A stretch of DNA of 64,000 bases from Serinus canaria. Taxonomy: Eukaryota > Chordata > Aves > Passeriformes > Fringillidae. The stretch's first letter is position 1. Every line of letters begins with the position of its first letter. The notes under the pieces were generated by a model. The model was not told where the DNA came from. It did no database searches and worked only from the letters and a program-made list of their open reading frames with translations. Below are positions 1 to 13,482 of this stretch, piece after piece. The stretch lies in NCBI RefSeq assembly GCF_022539315.1, contig NC_066343.1:51507973-51571972 (forward strand), given 5' to 3'. The translations under genes were made by a program, and so were the position numbers.

Positions 1-3000
1 TGAACACCAAGAGCTTTTTGATACACAAAATTTAACCCTACAGACCCAGTCAGCAACTGGATACACCATAATCATGGGAGAAGGATACCAGAAGCGTGTG
101 AGAAACGTCTAAAAGAAGTGAGGGCATAATATGTGCACTGAGGCATTGTGAGGCAAAGAACATATATGTGGGAGGTGGAATAGAGGCTGTGGCATGAAAA
201 TGAAACCATTAGAAAACTCTGGCTATGCTCCTCCTGCTGAACACAGGACCTCAAGGTCTACCGCAACGATGAACATGTTGGGACATTGGCATCTTTCATC
301 CTGTTTTTTCAAGATATTTATGCTAAGAGCTTTTCCTCCTAAGACAAGCAAATTCCTGGAAGATAGACTCTAGAGTAAACCTCTAATGCTTGAATAATTT
401 TCCACATATGAACATTACTGAATTTTGAACTGTTCAGGATTAATTTACCTTCACTGTGAACATCATTATCTATAGTTAAGATGCTCTAAGTTCCTAGCAA
501 CCAGTCTCATTTGATAAATGAAGCATCACTCCTTCGTTATGGTGCTGAAGATTTTACTACACACGTGAGTCAACCATTAAGCCTTGCTCTTAAAAAATCA
601 ATAAAGACAATGACCATCATTGTGGTAAAAGACTCAATCCTAAATATAATGATTTTGCAAGCAAAATTCATCCTAACCCAACTTTCTTTCAAGTTAACTT
701 TGGGGTTACCTATTTCATTTATCAACTATTTCTTTATAATAAATATAGTATGAATGACACTAGAAAAGTCTTGAAGTGTCAGAAAAGTGTTTAAATTTTT
801 GGGTGGAATATCTCAAGATATTTTAGCCTATAAAGAGTGTTGAAAGAATATTGTTGTTTTCCTTTAGGCTTTGATTTTCTTACACAGAAGAAAACTGACA
901 GAAAATCTCTCCCATTAACATAGGAGGTATATGTTACAGGCATATCACAATTGTTCATGCACTCCTTTTTCTGTGTTTTCCTCTGCATCAGCTTCCAAAA
1001 TTTTACTTGAAATTTCCTATCTTCTCATCTAATGTCTGAAAGCCATTCAATCTCTCAATGGAAAAGTTCTTTTTAAAAATTCATCTTTGTCTTTTACCTT
1101 CATGGCAAAACTTATATCAGGTGACCATACCAGCAAAAATTTTGTGCAGGACCCAAGAAAAAGGAAACTTTTTTTATATTTTTAAAACTCTTATCCTAAA
1201 TTTCAATCAAAAGCACAGATTCAAAATCTATTATATGATCTCTCCTACAAGACAAGGTTCGACACATCTCTAACAGCACAAAAAATCCACACTAAATTAT
1301 GGCATATTTTCTAAGCATTTCCCTTCTCAGTTTGAAGCTCACATGTGCATAAAAAATTCCACGGGGAGAGAAAAGGATTACATTAGGTTCATTTAACAGT
1401 TAACTGTACTAAAGTGTAAGCCACCAGTCCTCCCTCCTCTTTCCCCTCCCTCCTAGATCATTGACAGTCACTTTCAGCTCTTGCTATTTCAGCCCTTGTT
1501 CCAAGCTGGCTGTTAAACCCTTCCCCTGCTCCAATTGTTAGACAAGTTTGATAAGCCCATCTATTTTCTAACATAAGACTTGCACTGTGTGTCTTTATTG
1601 CATTTTTTTATTAAACAACGTATGAAACCTCCTTATGAAGAGAGTTCATTTCCCTGGAAACCTGACACAGACTCTTTAAAGGCATGTGACTCAATTTCTG
1701 CCTCTCTGCAGTTTCAAAATTAATTTTTTTAATGTACTCAAGACCTGGGTAATTATTCAATAGAGATCAGCCTGTCCCAGTGTCTAAATAATAGTTCTTG
1801 TGAGATAGTGAAAATTGCTTATTTCCAAGGACTACAAAAGCAAGGCTTCTGTTAAACATTTTACAATAATTGAGTATTATCTCTATTTCAAATGAACCTT
1901 AAGTTTTATTATTACTTACCTCTTTATGAATCTTATTCAGTTAAATTGTGATTAAAAGGTCATTGAGATCACATTGCAGGTATCCACGCTCAGCAAGCAC
2001 AGCTGTGTTATCTGTGCCCAAGAACCACTTCTGCACATACTTTTGATGAGCAGAAATTGGATTAATGAAAATAATCCAAAAAACAAACAGAGGAGAAACA
2101 TCCAGACAATCTATGTAGTTTTTCCCTCTTAGTGGCACAGATGCAGGCCTTCTAACGCAATTGCCAAGAACCTAATTCCTTTTACCCTGGTCATTTACAG
2201 CTTTCAGGATTGAATTTTAAAGCTAGATGAAAGATCTACATACAGACACCCTACTGACTTACAGAAAACTTTGTGCTCTGACCATAAATCCCTCAAATGC
2301 TTCTGATGTCTCCATGCAAGCACTTTCTCTATATCTGAAAGAATGGGCCAGTAAATCAGAGCATCAGGAAATGCCAGGTCAGCAGCGAGTGCCCAGATAC
2401 ATTGCAGTATGTAGTGTGGTGTGTGTGTAGTGTCCAGCTCCTGGGAGCCAGCTCCTTGTCTCTGACTCACTTTTGCAGGCTGACTACCTACCACTCCCTC
2501 CTATTTTACGGAATAACGCCCAAATACTGGATTCTCAAAGATATCTGTCCCCTAGGTCATTCTGTCTGGTCATCACATCTGTGCATGTGTTTCGTGGGAG
2601 GGGCACGTCACCTTTTTCAGGGGAGGACATTGACCTGATACATGAATGTACTGGGAGAGAAGGGTACAAGGGTCCTCCTCCCTCTTCAGAGAGGTCACAG
2701 AAGAGTGTAAGATCAGAGGAGACTGCCAGAGCCAGCCACACATGAGCACATTTATGAGGCAATTCACTCAGAAGAACTACACCTACCCACTATGTCTGTA
2801 CCCAGAAAGTTCTAGACACTGCCTAACACCTGTCAAAGATGACCCAAAAGGAACACAAGCATAATCCTGTAAAAGCCAACAGGGCTTAATCTCACACTGA
2901 CATCTTGGTTTAATGCTAATAGCTCACAGAATAGATAATCAGCATCTTGGTACTCCTAATCTCACAACTCCCAAAGTGGGTAACGTGTTTATTTTAAAAA

Positions 3001-3055
3001 TAAATACATTTACATGTTGACATGCTGGTTTTTGCCTATAATGGATTGCACCATG
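1..3055. other. Intergenic AT-rich DNA, no recognised gene
   Basis: No reading frame here resembles a known protein, and none is bounded by convincing splice sites. The longest open frames are under 100 codons and look like chance. I see no repeat family that I can name in this stretch. It lies far downstream of GCNT4. Confidence 0.6.
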
Positions 3056-3478
3056 GATTACAGAATGACAGGATGGCTGGGATTGTGAGAGGCCTTTTGA
3101 GGTCATCTTGCCCAGATCCTCTGCTCCAACAGGGCCACCTGTATCCAGGAGCTCAGATCACATTCAGTTGGCTCTCCAGAATCTCCAAGAGTAGGAACTC
3201 CACAACCTTTATGAGCAACCTCTGCTAGTGCTCTGGCACTTTTACAGGAAAAAATGTGTTTCCTATTCAGATACATTCAGAAAGAATAGTGCATCCTGTG
3301 TTGCAATTTGTAAATACTCCCTTGGTGAATCCATTCTGAGCACTCCTCATGATTTTCTTGTTCTTCATGTGCTTGAAAATGGTTTCCAGAGCTCTCTGTA
3401 CTATCACTGTTCCAGGAACCAAGGGGAGGTTAACCAACCTGTAGTTTTTGTTTCTACTGATATCATAGGACCTCAGTA
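3056..3478 (-). mobile_element. CR1 LINE fragment, antisense, 5'-truncated and rearranged
   Basis: The + strand at 3,056-3,300 reads like the antisense of a CR1 3' end: the 'cagaatgacaggatggctgg' start, a 'gaggtcatcttgcccagatcc' type segment and the 'aactccacaacctttatgagc' block. From about 3,310 to 3,478 the minus strand encodes a decayed piece of the CR1 reverse transcriptase, with the family pattern V-P-G-T ... H-M-K-N-K-K-I ... N-G-F-T-K-G. The 3' region and the reverse-transcriptase piece are closer together than in a full element, which implies an internal deletion. Substitutions and in-frame breaks show it is inactive. The exact CR1 subfamily was not determined. Confidence 0.8.
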
Positions 3479-6035
3479 ACTTCAACAGGCTTTAGTTCAA
3501 GTCATAAAGAAAATTATAATTGACCCAGGAGCCTTACCTTTTACAGTTAGTCACCAAATATGCCTCTTAGCATTAGTGAAGATCTACATGAGCCAGCAGT
3601 TGCCTTCTGGACACAGGACAAGTAGAGCATTTGTTTGGACAGCTGAGTCCAAAGCGTCTTCCAGTATCACCTCTGAGGAAAACAGAAACAATTAGAATAT
3701 ACTAAATAGTCTTATTACAAAAAGGAACAAGTGTCTCTTACTACAAAGAGCAAACATGCTACACTACAAATTCAGAGGGATTTCTGTAACTCTCTGGCTA
3801 GTACTTAAATTAAGATGTTTCTCTCCAAAGTACAAAATATGTTCTCTGGATCTGACTGGCTTTCTGTTTTTTTCGGGGATTTTTTGTCTGCATATCATCT
3901 CTCACTTGCATTCCCTCCTCCATTTTCCTAGCCCTGCAGCCAACAGACACTCTCACTGTAATATCTCTTTCCAAGCCTCCTGGTATTCAGTCTCTTTTAT
4001 TCAAATCCCATCTAACTTCATTATTTTTTAAATACAAAAGAGAAAAATCTATTTCCTTTGCATTGCACTGATTTATTTCTTGACTACATGCACCATTCCA
4101 AAGCATAGCCCAACTGCAAGAGAACAATATGGAAATTCAACTTGCACATCACATCTACAATCTCTTCTGGGTTGTGTGACAGGGAAGAGATACTAAATAT
4201 AGAAATTAAATTTCTTCCATAGCTAATCTAGATAGAATTAAAATTTTAATATTGGAGTTGAATATCTAATATGGCATTTAATCAGTATACTAATGGAATC
4301 ATATTTCAAAATACGAAACACAAAGTAGACCATTTAATATTTTCCACCTCCGAGTCTTTCTTTTAGGATCTGTATCAGTTTTTGCTTAGGTGTTTGTAAC
4401 TCCCTCCATGTTCCCTTAACAGATAAAATGGTTTTAATCTACAGGAAGGCTTGGCCACAGCCCAGATGAAGATGTGCTGCTGGGTCTCTTTTGGCATTTA
4501 CAACACCTGGCACAGGCCACCAGTGGCTGAAAATTGGCTTGGGAGACACTGCAAAGCAAAACTGCTGCCAAGCCAGCAGCAGGTTGCTGCCTGGCATGAG
4601 CTGCTCTGGGCTGATTTAAATCCAAATCTCCTCAGAACAGCTGTGCTCTGTTGAGAAAGTCTTAATCATCTCCTGCTTGGATGCTGCCAATGACGTGTTC
4701 TTGCACACACATCTTGCTGCAAACCACAGTTTAAATATCAGAAGACCTTGTACCACCTCAGAAGTGCTGGAAGCCCCGTGACCCCCAGCTGAGGAGCTGC
4801 CTTCTGTGTCCCTTTCCCTGGATGTGGCTTGCCTCCTTCCTTGCCTTGCATATCTCCACACTTTGGGAGCACCCTCTCATCTTGTGAGGATCTGGAGGCT
4901 CTCAGCTCCCCTTAGCCCTGGGGAGCAGCTGGGCAGAGCTGAAGGTTTCGGGGAACCTGTCATCTCCACGGGCCAAGGGACTGGAAGTAACTCTCTCCTA
5001 AAGGTGCCATGGGCTGCCCTCCATTAGCACACTGCAAGTGTGCTTGCACACTCTGGAAACCTCACGTCACTTCCACAGCCCATTCCTGTATGCCTTGCAG
5101 GGCTTCACTACAGTTCAGCTAATGGACACATTTGGGTTCTCCAAGCAGGCTGTGCTCCTCAAGGTACCAAAACTCCCAGATTATTTTGTCATAATACTGC
5201 TAATGGCAAAGGCTTGCAAAGCTGTCTCTGAAATATATTCCTGCACCCAGATGCCTTAATAATTCATAAAGTCAGCAAATCACAGTGTTGGCACAAGGAT
5301 GTTTTAATATTAAGCTGCTGTAAGTTTGGACCAGATACATTCTGCTGAGACCAATGAAAGGCAATTGCAATAATGTGACAAGACAGTTGAAATATTCAGG
5401 ACATTTAGAAAGACAGTTGGAAACCCAAATATTTAACAATTTATGCATTTCTTTTGCAGATACTTAAGAAGGATTTGATTTGTCTGAGCACAAAACTAAG
5501 CTACTAATAAGGTCAAAACCAAGTTATATGTTTACATCATATAGCACAGTGTTACATAAGAGAGCAAGACCCTCAAAAGAATTGTATGCATTTCTTTCAC
5601 AACATGTTGTATAATTGTACAGTAATTCCTCTCATCTACTTCTAGCCACATCAGGCACATGGCACAGGAGACAGAAATGAATGTGGGAAAAAATATCCAG
5701 TCGAATGAACTCAGATGATTGTGCCCCTATAGGAAAAAGGGCAGTCACAAGCAGTCATCTCTGGGGTGGACCACAGCAGGTTCCTACAGCACTGCCAAAT
5801 GCCACATGTGTGCTTTGGGGTGGAGGAATTTGTGGGATGTAAGAGGCACAGAGCAGAAAGCGCCACAACTGTGTGCTTAGTCTGTATGGCCATCTGTAGC
5901 AGGAGCACTTTTCAAGCATGTCAAGTTTTTCTTCACTTCAGAGGAACCCAGAACATGTAAGCAAAGAAAACATAAAAAGCATAGAAAATATTCCTATATT
6001 TTGTGAATAAGAAAAATGGCATTGCAGCAAATGGA
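3479..6035. other. Intergenic DNA, no recognised gene
   Basis: Nothing recognisable as coding. A moderately GC-richer patch at about 4,440-5,110 holds several short open frames on both strands, but none has a recognisable motif or consistent splice sites. Confidence 0.55.
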
Positions 6036-6097
6036 AAAGTAGTGGGTCCCACACTGAAAGGATCATAAAGTAGTGGGTCCCACACTGAAAGGATCAT
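6036..6097. repeat. Perfect 31-bp tandem duplication
   Basis: The 31 bases at 6,036-6,066 are repeated without a change at 6,067-6,097. The unit contains 'agtgggtcccacac', itself an imperfect palindrome. Perfect identity suggests a recent duplication, which may vary in copy number between individuals. Confidence 0.95.
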
Positions 6098-6140
6098 AGC
6101 TGGAGTAACAAAAATGAGGTCTGGCAATATGAGGCACAGC

Positions 6141-6224
6141 ACACTTGTACTGGTTTTGGCTGGAGCAGGGTTAATGTCTTTCACAGTAAAGGAATTTTGG
6201 CTGGGGTTAAACCACAACAACACT
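6141..6224 (+). mobile_element. Remnant of an avian ERVL-type LTR, reduced to both ends, with 5-bp target-site duplication
   Basis: The sequence from 6,146 begins 'tgtactggttttggctggag', which I recognise as the start of a common avian LTR. It ends at 6,219 with 'ggctggggttaaaccacaac' plus a final A, which is the end of the same LTR. Only 74 bp remain where the family LTR is several hundred bp, so almost the whole middle is missing. The element is flanked by ACACT on both sides (6,141-6,145 and 6,220-6,224). A 5-bp duplication is typical of ERVL insertion. Family identity rests on memory of the consensus; the duplication is seen directly. There is no coding sequence. Confidence 0.75.
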
Positions 6225-9200
6225 GCAAGGTTAGGGTTTTATTAAAACCTAACAGACATAAGGTAAGGCAATTACAGATTCATAAGCACTTTCTTTGTCT
6301 ACTTTCGTTTGCATTCCAAACCAGGTTTGACATTATGACATTTCCCATCCATGTTTCTAAGAGCAAAAGGTATTTTATACAGACCACAAAGTTTTGTCCA
6401 TATCTGTCATGACTTAGTACATTCCTTCTCCAGTTTCCTTTGCTAGCCACCTCCTACCATTAATACTGTCTTCCAGATACTGGTTTCACCTTTCTCTATA
6501 CCCAACCCATCCCAGAGGGCTATCCAGCAACTACTCTTTCACCAACAAAACTAAATGTTAAATTACCCAGTCAGTTGACTTTGACCTTCTAACTGCAAAT
6601 ATGAGGTTTCATATCTAGACTTTAAAACAAAAAATTTCCCAGCCTGGAGCTGAGAAATGCCAAGTGAATATCAAATGAATGGGGAAAAGTAGAAAGCTGT
6701 TTCATGTAGGCTAGAGAGATTTTTCCAACCAACAATGATGAGATGCAGCACCACAGTATATATATGCCTTTCAAAGAGAAGTACATTTAAGTTCTAATAC
6801 TAAAATAACTTGTGCATATAGACACCAACTTAACAAAGCAGAAGTCTGGAATGGAGCTTAAAGCATGCCTTGGCAAAGTCCCAGTAGAACACAAACATTC
6901 CTTGGAAGGGCAACATCGACAGTATCCTATTGGGATATCAGAGGATCATTTCTTCAATTTAGATGCAAGTCCTTATGCACAAACAATAAAGGTCTATGGC
7001 TTTGTGCACCTGTACTGCACTGCACCCTACGAGAAGCATAGGCTTAGCCTATCATTCTGCCTCAAGCCCTGGCTTGCCTGGAATCAGCACCATCCCCTTC
7101 CCAAGCTCCTGCAGTGATGAGCTGAGGGAAGAGTCTGTATCCCCACTCGGAGGCAATCTCTCCATGGATGCAGTTATGTCTCTGTCTGCTCTTCATAAAT
7201 GTTGAAGAGGTGTGTGAAAGGAGGTGGGGGTGGAAGAGCTGTGCAGCCAGGTGTCTGGAATGCCTTTCAGGCTGGGCTGTGGTGCAGCCAGTCGTGCAGT
7301 GCCAGCCCTGTGCTGCCTGTGCTGCCGTGCCCCAGGGCAAGGCACCCGTGGGCGCTGCTCGCCTGGGAGCAGGGCTGATGGTGCTGCTGCAGAGCACACA
7401 TCTGCTCCCCTCTGCCATGGTGGGGCCACCAAACATCACAGGCCTGTCACCAAGGAGCAAATACTTCAGAGGAGAATTTGATTTGATCAGTTTCACACAC
7501 ATTCTAAAGCTGATTTTAACCACTGTAGTACTAGTGCTTGCTTCTTGCTCATGTTGTCTAGATCTTGTTTCTGTCAAGTTCAGTGAAGGCCTCTCCACTG
7601 AACTCAACAGGTCTGCTTCACAGCTCTCACAACCACGACCACATTTCTGAGTGCAGAGCACTGCATTCCAGCTTTGTGTTTGATCTTGTGTCTCTGTCTT
7701 GCCTGATCTCAACAGCTATAGCACCCTGCTGCTCACAGCTCATGTGTCTCCTTTTTAGTGCAAGTGATAGATGTCTGCCTCTTGAAGCTGATTACTTCCC
7801 AGATGCTGCACTTAACTGCAGGCAAGGAGTTAGTTAGAAAAGCAGGTGAGGAGTTATATTTTAAGAGAAATATTATTTTTCATTTAACTTAGTCATAGAG
7901 GTAGTTGGACTAGATGCACACGGAGCTCAAGTAACATATATAAAATAACAGTAATTTAAGTTCAATATTTGTTTCTTGGATCACTACCCAGAGAGAGAAG
8001 GAAATAAAAGGAAGATTTAGACAGATACTCAGCCCTGGAAAACTCTGCACCAGTCTCCTGATGATGAAGGACACAGACACCAGAGAGAAAAAGAAAAGAA
8101 CTAGTAAAACATGGTTTTATCTCGTCCTGTTGTCTTTTTAGAAAAATTGAACATCAATTAAGTAAGAATATCTTCAAGTATTCCCCTCCTTAGGAAAAAA
8201 AAAAATACTGCTGGAAAAGTTTTCATTTTCCAGATGAGCTGCTTCTTTACAAATTACATTGGCGTCTCACCATATCAGGCTCAACTGTAACAGGCTCAAC
8301 TCCTGTTTTTTCTTTTAGCAGTAGTTAATGAGAATATTTGTCTGATCAGATTGTCAGAGTCAAGAGAATACAACAGTAAGAGACAAAAACCCCAAACAGG
8401 CTTGGTGTTGACTGCCCTGTCTGTCTGCCAAGTACATCAGTCCAGGAGAGTCACCAGCTTTGTTCTTTTCTGCCAAGCTGCATGGGATTTATAGATTACA
8501 ACAGGGTTAATGAGCTTTGTTTGTCGATCCCAAAGCACACCACATAAACCCCACACATCATAGGGCTGCCTCTCCTCTAGGCCTGGGAAAGACCTGGGGG
8601 AAAAAGAGACCTGATCAACCAGTTTCTGAAGAGAAGAAACCTGATGAATGATGAAAATTCCTTCCTTTTAACATTGCTGCCCTCAGGGATACACAGCTGC
8701 CTTTCTTCAGGAGGCAAAAACAGAGTGTGAAAATGGGTACTGGTTTGATTTGGTATGGCTTTGTCTGTGTGCTGCAGAAACATGAAGCTTGCTTCCCTAA
8801 TCAAGTTACACGCTGTCTAATGTTTGCCCATAGACTCAGAAGTAAAGTAGGAAAGCTGTAGAGCATTTTGTTCTCCCCCAGCATGTGGCCACATGGTTGA
8901 CCTGATGCCCAGAAAAATTCTGAGTTTCAGTTTTTCACATGGTGTGAAACCTTTTAATGTAATCTAACTTCATGGCTTTTGTAGCCAGAGTCAAAGAAAT
9001 GTAATGCCCTAATTACCAAAAACCCCTCAAAATTAGCAACAGCATTTTCTGCCCTGCACATGTTCTATCTGCTTTCTTTTCCCACCTCTTCTGAACCACT
9101 TCACCCACACTCTAGTTTATACATTACCATATCCTGCTCAGCAGTGAGCAGGAAATTTAAAAAAAACCAAAAAGAAATGAAGTATCACCATAACATAATT

Positions 9201-9242
9201 CTCACGAGAGGAGATGCTGCCCTCTTCACTGGAGACCATCAC
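6225..9242. other. Intergenic DNA with a GC-richer patch at about 7.2-7.45 kb
   Basis: No gene recognised. At 7,062-7,712 both strands are open for long stretches (216 codons minus, 160 codons plus). The composition there is GC-rich and neither translation matches a family I know. The openness is best explained by base composition. Confidence 0.5.
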
Positions 9243-9360
9243 ATATCTATATATCTATATATCTATATATCTATATATCTATATATCTACATAAATATAT
9301 ATATCTCATACATACATATAACATATTTCACATATATAATATATATATGTGTCATATAAT
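9243..9360. repeat. Microsatellite, 8-bp unit, followed by AT-rich low-complexity DNA
   Basis: Six copies of 'atatctat' (the last ending in c) run from 9,243 to 9,290. They are followed by irregular TA/CATA-rich sequence to about 9,360. The array gives an artificial open frame of repeated Tyr-Ile-Ser residues. Confidence 0.9.
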
Positions 9361-12300
9361 GATACTGTTTCACTGGTATCAGGGCAGAAACTACTGAGAA
9401 TCAGACCAAGAGAGATATTTCTGCATCTTGAACTCTAAAAAAAGTAGAAAAGGAAGAGGACAGTAAAGCATCAGAGGTAGAGAAACCCTCCTGAGACTTA
9501 CTGAGCATTAGGCTTGGACATAATCTGATGAAAAGGGACCTCACATATTTGTAAATGACAAAGTAATCACATCAAAGTTGTGATGATACCAGTCCACAGC
9601 ATGTTGCAGAGCATGCAATTCTCACCCAAGGCCATGTATAAAGAGGGTTACTTGTGAATGATTTTAGTAGGAACCTAATTTGTATCCAGGACATTTCTGT
9701 CAAAAAAACAAACATCCCAGACTGCAGTCTCTTTCTCATTTCCTTTTCTTCTTGGTTGTTAGCTGGCATTATCTTACCCACATGTCAGTAGAGAAGCTCC
9801 ATCAAATACACTTTAATCTGGCTACTGGCCAGAAGAAACCAACTTTTCTTGTATTCCAGGGAAAGCTTTACTCTGTTTGACAGAAACAATGAAGTCACAC
9901 CTGAAGTCTAGGTAAGTTGGAAAGCCATCTTCCTAAAACTACTGCCTATGTTCCCAAGAGAGAGAACAGGGACAAACCTGCCTGCCTGAGACTAGCTGCC
10001 TAAATAGGATCCAGTAATCCCAAGTGTTCTGATTTGGCTTGTTTAGTGGTGGTTTGATTTGGCTTATTTTTATCCTGATTTAGTGGGTGGGTTGTATTTG
10101 TTGGGAGCTCACTGCCCTGTTTCACACCACAGTGCAATGCAGAGTATCCCCAAAAAGGCTGAAGGCAAATAGAGCTCAGCTCTCCTGGATGCAGCCATCT
10201 CTTCAGCTACAGACTTTGATTGAGCCTGCCACCCTAATGCCAGTGGGGTTGAGTTGCAGAAGATAGGGGCAAAATAAAAACTCCAGCAAAACAAAATACT
10301 CATAACAACAGGCAGATTTAAGCTTTCTCCTTAACTAAATAGCCTAGGAACTGTGAAGATATCTCCATCTCCTCTGACCAGTTACGTGAATAGAGAAGAG
10401 AGTCTCAGAATGACTCCATCTTATGTCTGAACACAAGAGACGTATTTCACTTTTTTTTTTCCATTCATAGAGCACAAATGTTCCCCACCCTGCTCCAGGG
10501 AGAACCAGTGCTGCAGGTTCAGCTGTGCATTTTGCTGCAGAGCTGCCTCGAGGCTTCTCTGTCAGCATCAGAAACAAGGGCTGGGGCTGGACCAAGGTCA
10601 CATTGTTGAGAGCCCTTAAAAGGAAGAAATAGAAGGGATTGTGGAGAGTTAGTCTTCATGTTCCTTTACCATCAGCTGTGAGAGATTTTTGGGAAGAGAT
10701 GTGTTGCCACTTGCATAACACAAGCTCTGCCCAGCTCTTTTCAGGGTATAATTCCACCCCCGACCCAGCCCAGCCCAGCCCAGCCCAGCCCAGCTCAGCT
10801 TCCCACTTATCTGGAACAGACCAAACGGAGGCCATGCCATTTTTCTGGCCTGATCCCTTTCATTCTCTGACTTAGCTACAGCTTGCTGTGTTTTCTCCTA
10901 GGCCAGGCCAGGCAATGCAGGTGCTGCTATACCATGTTGAGTTCCAGAGCTGCAGCTCTGCTTCTATCCCTGTGTGTGCCCTGAGCCACCAGCTGAGGTG
11001 TGCTAAATCCTTCTCCTCTCTCCGTCTGATTTCCACCTCCCGTGTGCTCGCTACAAAACCACGACCAGTATGAACCAAGGTGATGCTGACTGGAGAGGTC
11101 AGCCAGCAAAGGGCACATGCAGCTCTCTTTAAGGGCCTCTCACTGAATAGCCCCTGAACGAGGAAGAGTTTGTTGTACTTGTTCTTGCACTAATTAATGT
11201 CAGTTTGCCAGCTTTCAGGAGAGGTCAGACAGCACCTCAGGGAGGCTCCTAAATGCAGAACTCATTTGAGCATGGAGGCTGCTGCAACTGCAGCCCGTAA
11301 TAAAAACTCAGTATATTCAAGTATTGCAAGTAATTAATATTTTCCCCATTGGAAGTTGTCTGAGAATGAGATGATAGTGAACTTTTTTCCAGTAAAGAGT
11401 CAAAATACATTTTAGAAGTTTATGACTCTGCAATCAGACAGATATGCAAGTTCTGGAGGCTGAAAATGTATATATCCTAACTTTTTGCTTCCATTCTTTG
11501 TTCCAGTACTTTCTTGGGCCTTGAAAACAGCTGGCATAAATCCTAACGGCAAAGACTGCTCCAAAATTAGGGCTCCAAACCCGTGATATTACTGATAACT
11601 CTATTCTGTAGAAAAACAAGGACAACGATGGAAATTTTTTTTCCATGCAGCATTCACACATAGATCTGTGAAATTTTTGCTTGGAAAATCATTTATCCTC
11701 TCCATTCACAACAGATTGATTGCAACCTGTAGTTACATCTCCACAGGCAGAACTGTTCACGTTCATACCAAGGCTCAAGTTTCATGTTCTGTCAAATAGC
11801 CTGGGCTTTTAATAGGACATGATATACAAATGCCTCAGTGATAATCTAATATATTGATTTTACCCTCTTACATTTTCTCATATGTAGTATCATTACGATC
11901 AGATAGTTCTTCTGGATTCTGCTTAGTTCCTAGTATTATTAACTGCCCTTTTGCACACACTCAGAGGCTCCTAACAAGAAATCTGTTCAAAGCACCAAAA
12001 AGGATGCTTTGTGATTTTTCACCTACTGGTATTCATAAAGAGTTGTTGAATTTTCCAAGGTATTTTGTAGGAATTTATGCACCTATGGATTTAAAATCCA
12101 ATGGTCATATTTTGTGCTTCTGTAAACATTTTCAGAACAATTTACTCCTTTCATTCTTTTCTCCAGTGCTATGAAACCAGCAGATCCAACAGTGTGGAAA
12201 AAGCTATTGCAGATTTTTTGCTGTAATTTACATTCTAAATAATGAATTTCTCTTCAGCTAATTCACATATAAAGCCTGCTCACCTCTGCAAAACCCACAA

Positions 12301-13408
12301 GACTTTGCATTAAACTATCATTGCGTGAGTGGCAGGAACAAGCACTGTGTCAAGAAAGCACTTGCTAGGAATAGAGGATATAGTCAGCAACAACAGCTTA
12401 CAGATATCATGCCAGGTAATGACAACCTTTTCAAGGTGGTGGGAGATTTGCTTTTATCATCAGAAGAGAAGATCAGGACTTCATGAAAGAATATTTTATT
12501 TTCAAGACACAAGGAAGGAGGTCTCTGTTAAGTGGGACACTGTGAAAGCTGGTGTAAAAAAAGAAGGGGAAGAAATAATTTAGTGTTCTGACATCCTAGA
12601 GCACTGCAAAGCAAAACCAAACAGGAGGAAAGCACTCTGGATACAGATCATGCAGGACTGTCAAAAGCACAAAGGAGCAGGTCCCAAGTGCTAATCTCCC
12701 AGCTGCCATAAAACCTCCCCACATCTTATCCAGCCTGTGTTATGTCCATGTGCTAGACCTTCAGGGAGACATTTTGAATCCTGAAAGAAAGGATGGGAGA
12801 GCAGCAAAAGTCCTGCACTCTCCCTGCTGGACCAGGCTGTGCTGGACTGTGACAACTCAGAAGGACATGGAATTGTGTGCTCTGCTTGGGGACTGGGCCA
12901 AGTGCTGCTGTTACAGTCAGGGTAATGTGACTGAATCAACAGCCCTCAGTCTCCTCTTTTTAACATATGCTTTCAAAAATTCCCAGGGAGGGCCATGGGA
13001 AGTATCAAAGGGAGATCCCAAAAAGGAAATCAAAGCAATGTCACAATAAAGCCAGCAGATGTTAGGAAAAGTTTGCAAAGCTGAGTTCATTCTTACCTGA
13101 GTAAAATAGCATAAAATGCTCTAATAACCCTGCCAATAAAGTGGGAAGAAATTGCCCAGAAGTCACTAATATGCATTTTGTACTCATGAAAGCACCTACC
13201 TAAGTACCGAGAGCAGCAGGAAAGTCCTTTAGCAGAGGTCAAAGAGAAAGACATGAACTTAACATGTTTTCATTTGGAGAGTTGCAGCAACATAATTATC
13301 TGTGATTCAGGAAAGCAAAGGAAAAGCCTTTATTTTAGAATATGTATTTTATATTCCCATTTACATGAAAGGGTGGATTTCTACATCATCCAAAATACAC
13401 ACAGATCT
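9361..13408. other. Intergenic DNA, no recognised gene
   Basis: Nothing coding recognised. It includes a small pentamer repeat (listed separately) and otherwise unremarkable AT-rich sequence. Confidence 0.55.
10764..10793. repeat. (CCCAG)6 pentanucleotide repeat
   Basis: Six uninterrupted copies of CCCAG, followed by a degenerate copy (CTCAG). This is a short simple repeat with no associated gene. Confidence 0.9.
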
Positions 13409-13410
13409 AT

Positions 13411-13481
<71 letters not shown>

Positions 13482-13482
13482 T
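13409..13482. repeat. Perfect (ATTT)n microsatellite, about 18 copies
   Basis: An uninterrupted ATTT array of 74 bp. On the + strand it creates an open frame repeating Leu-Phe-Ile-Tyr, which is an artefact. Long perfect tetranucleotide arrays are usually polymorphic. Confidence 0.97.

Noticed and set aside
9060..9359. Open frame with repeated Ile-Tyr-Ser.
   Set aside because: It is created by the 8-bp microsatellite.
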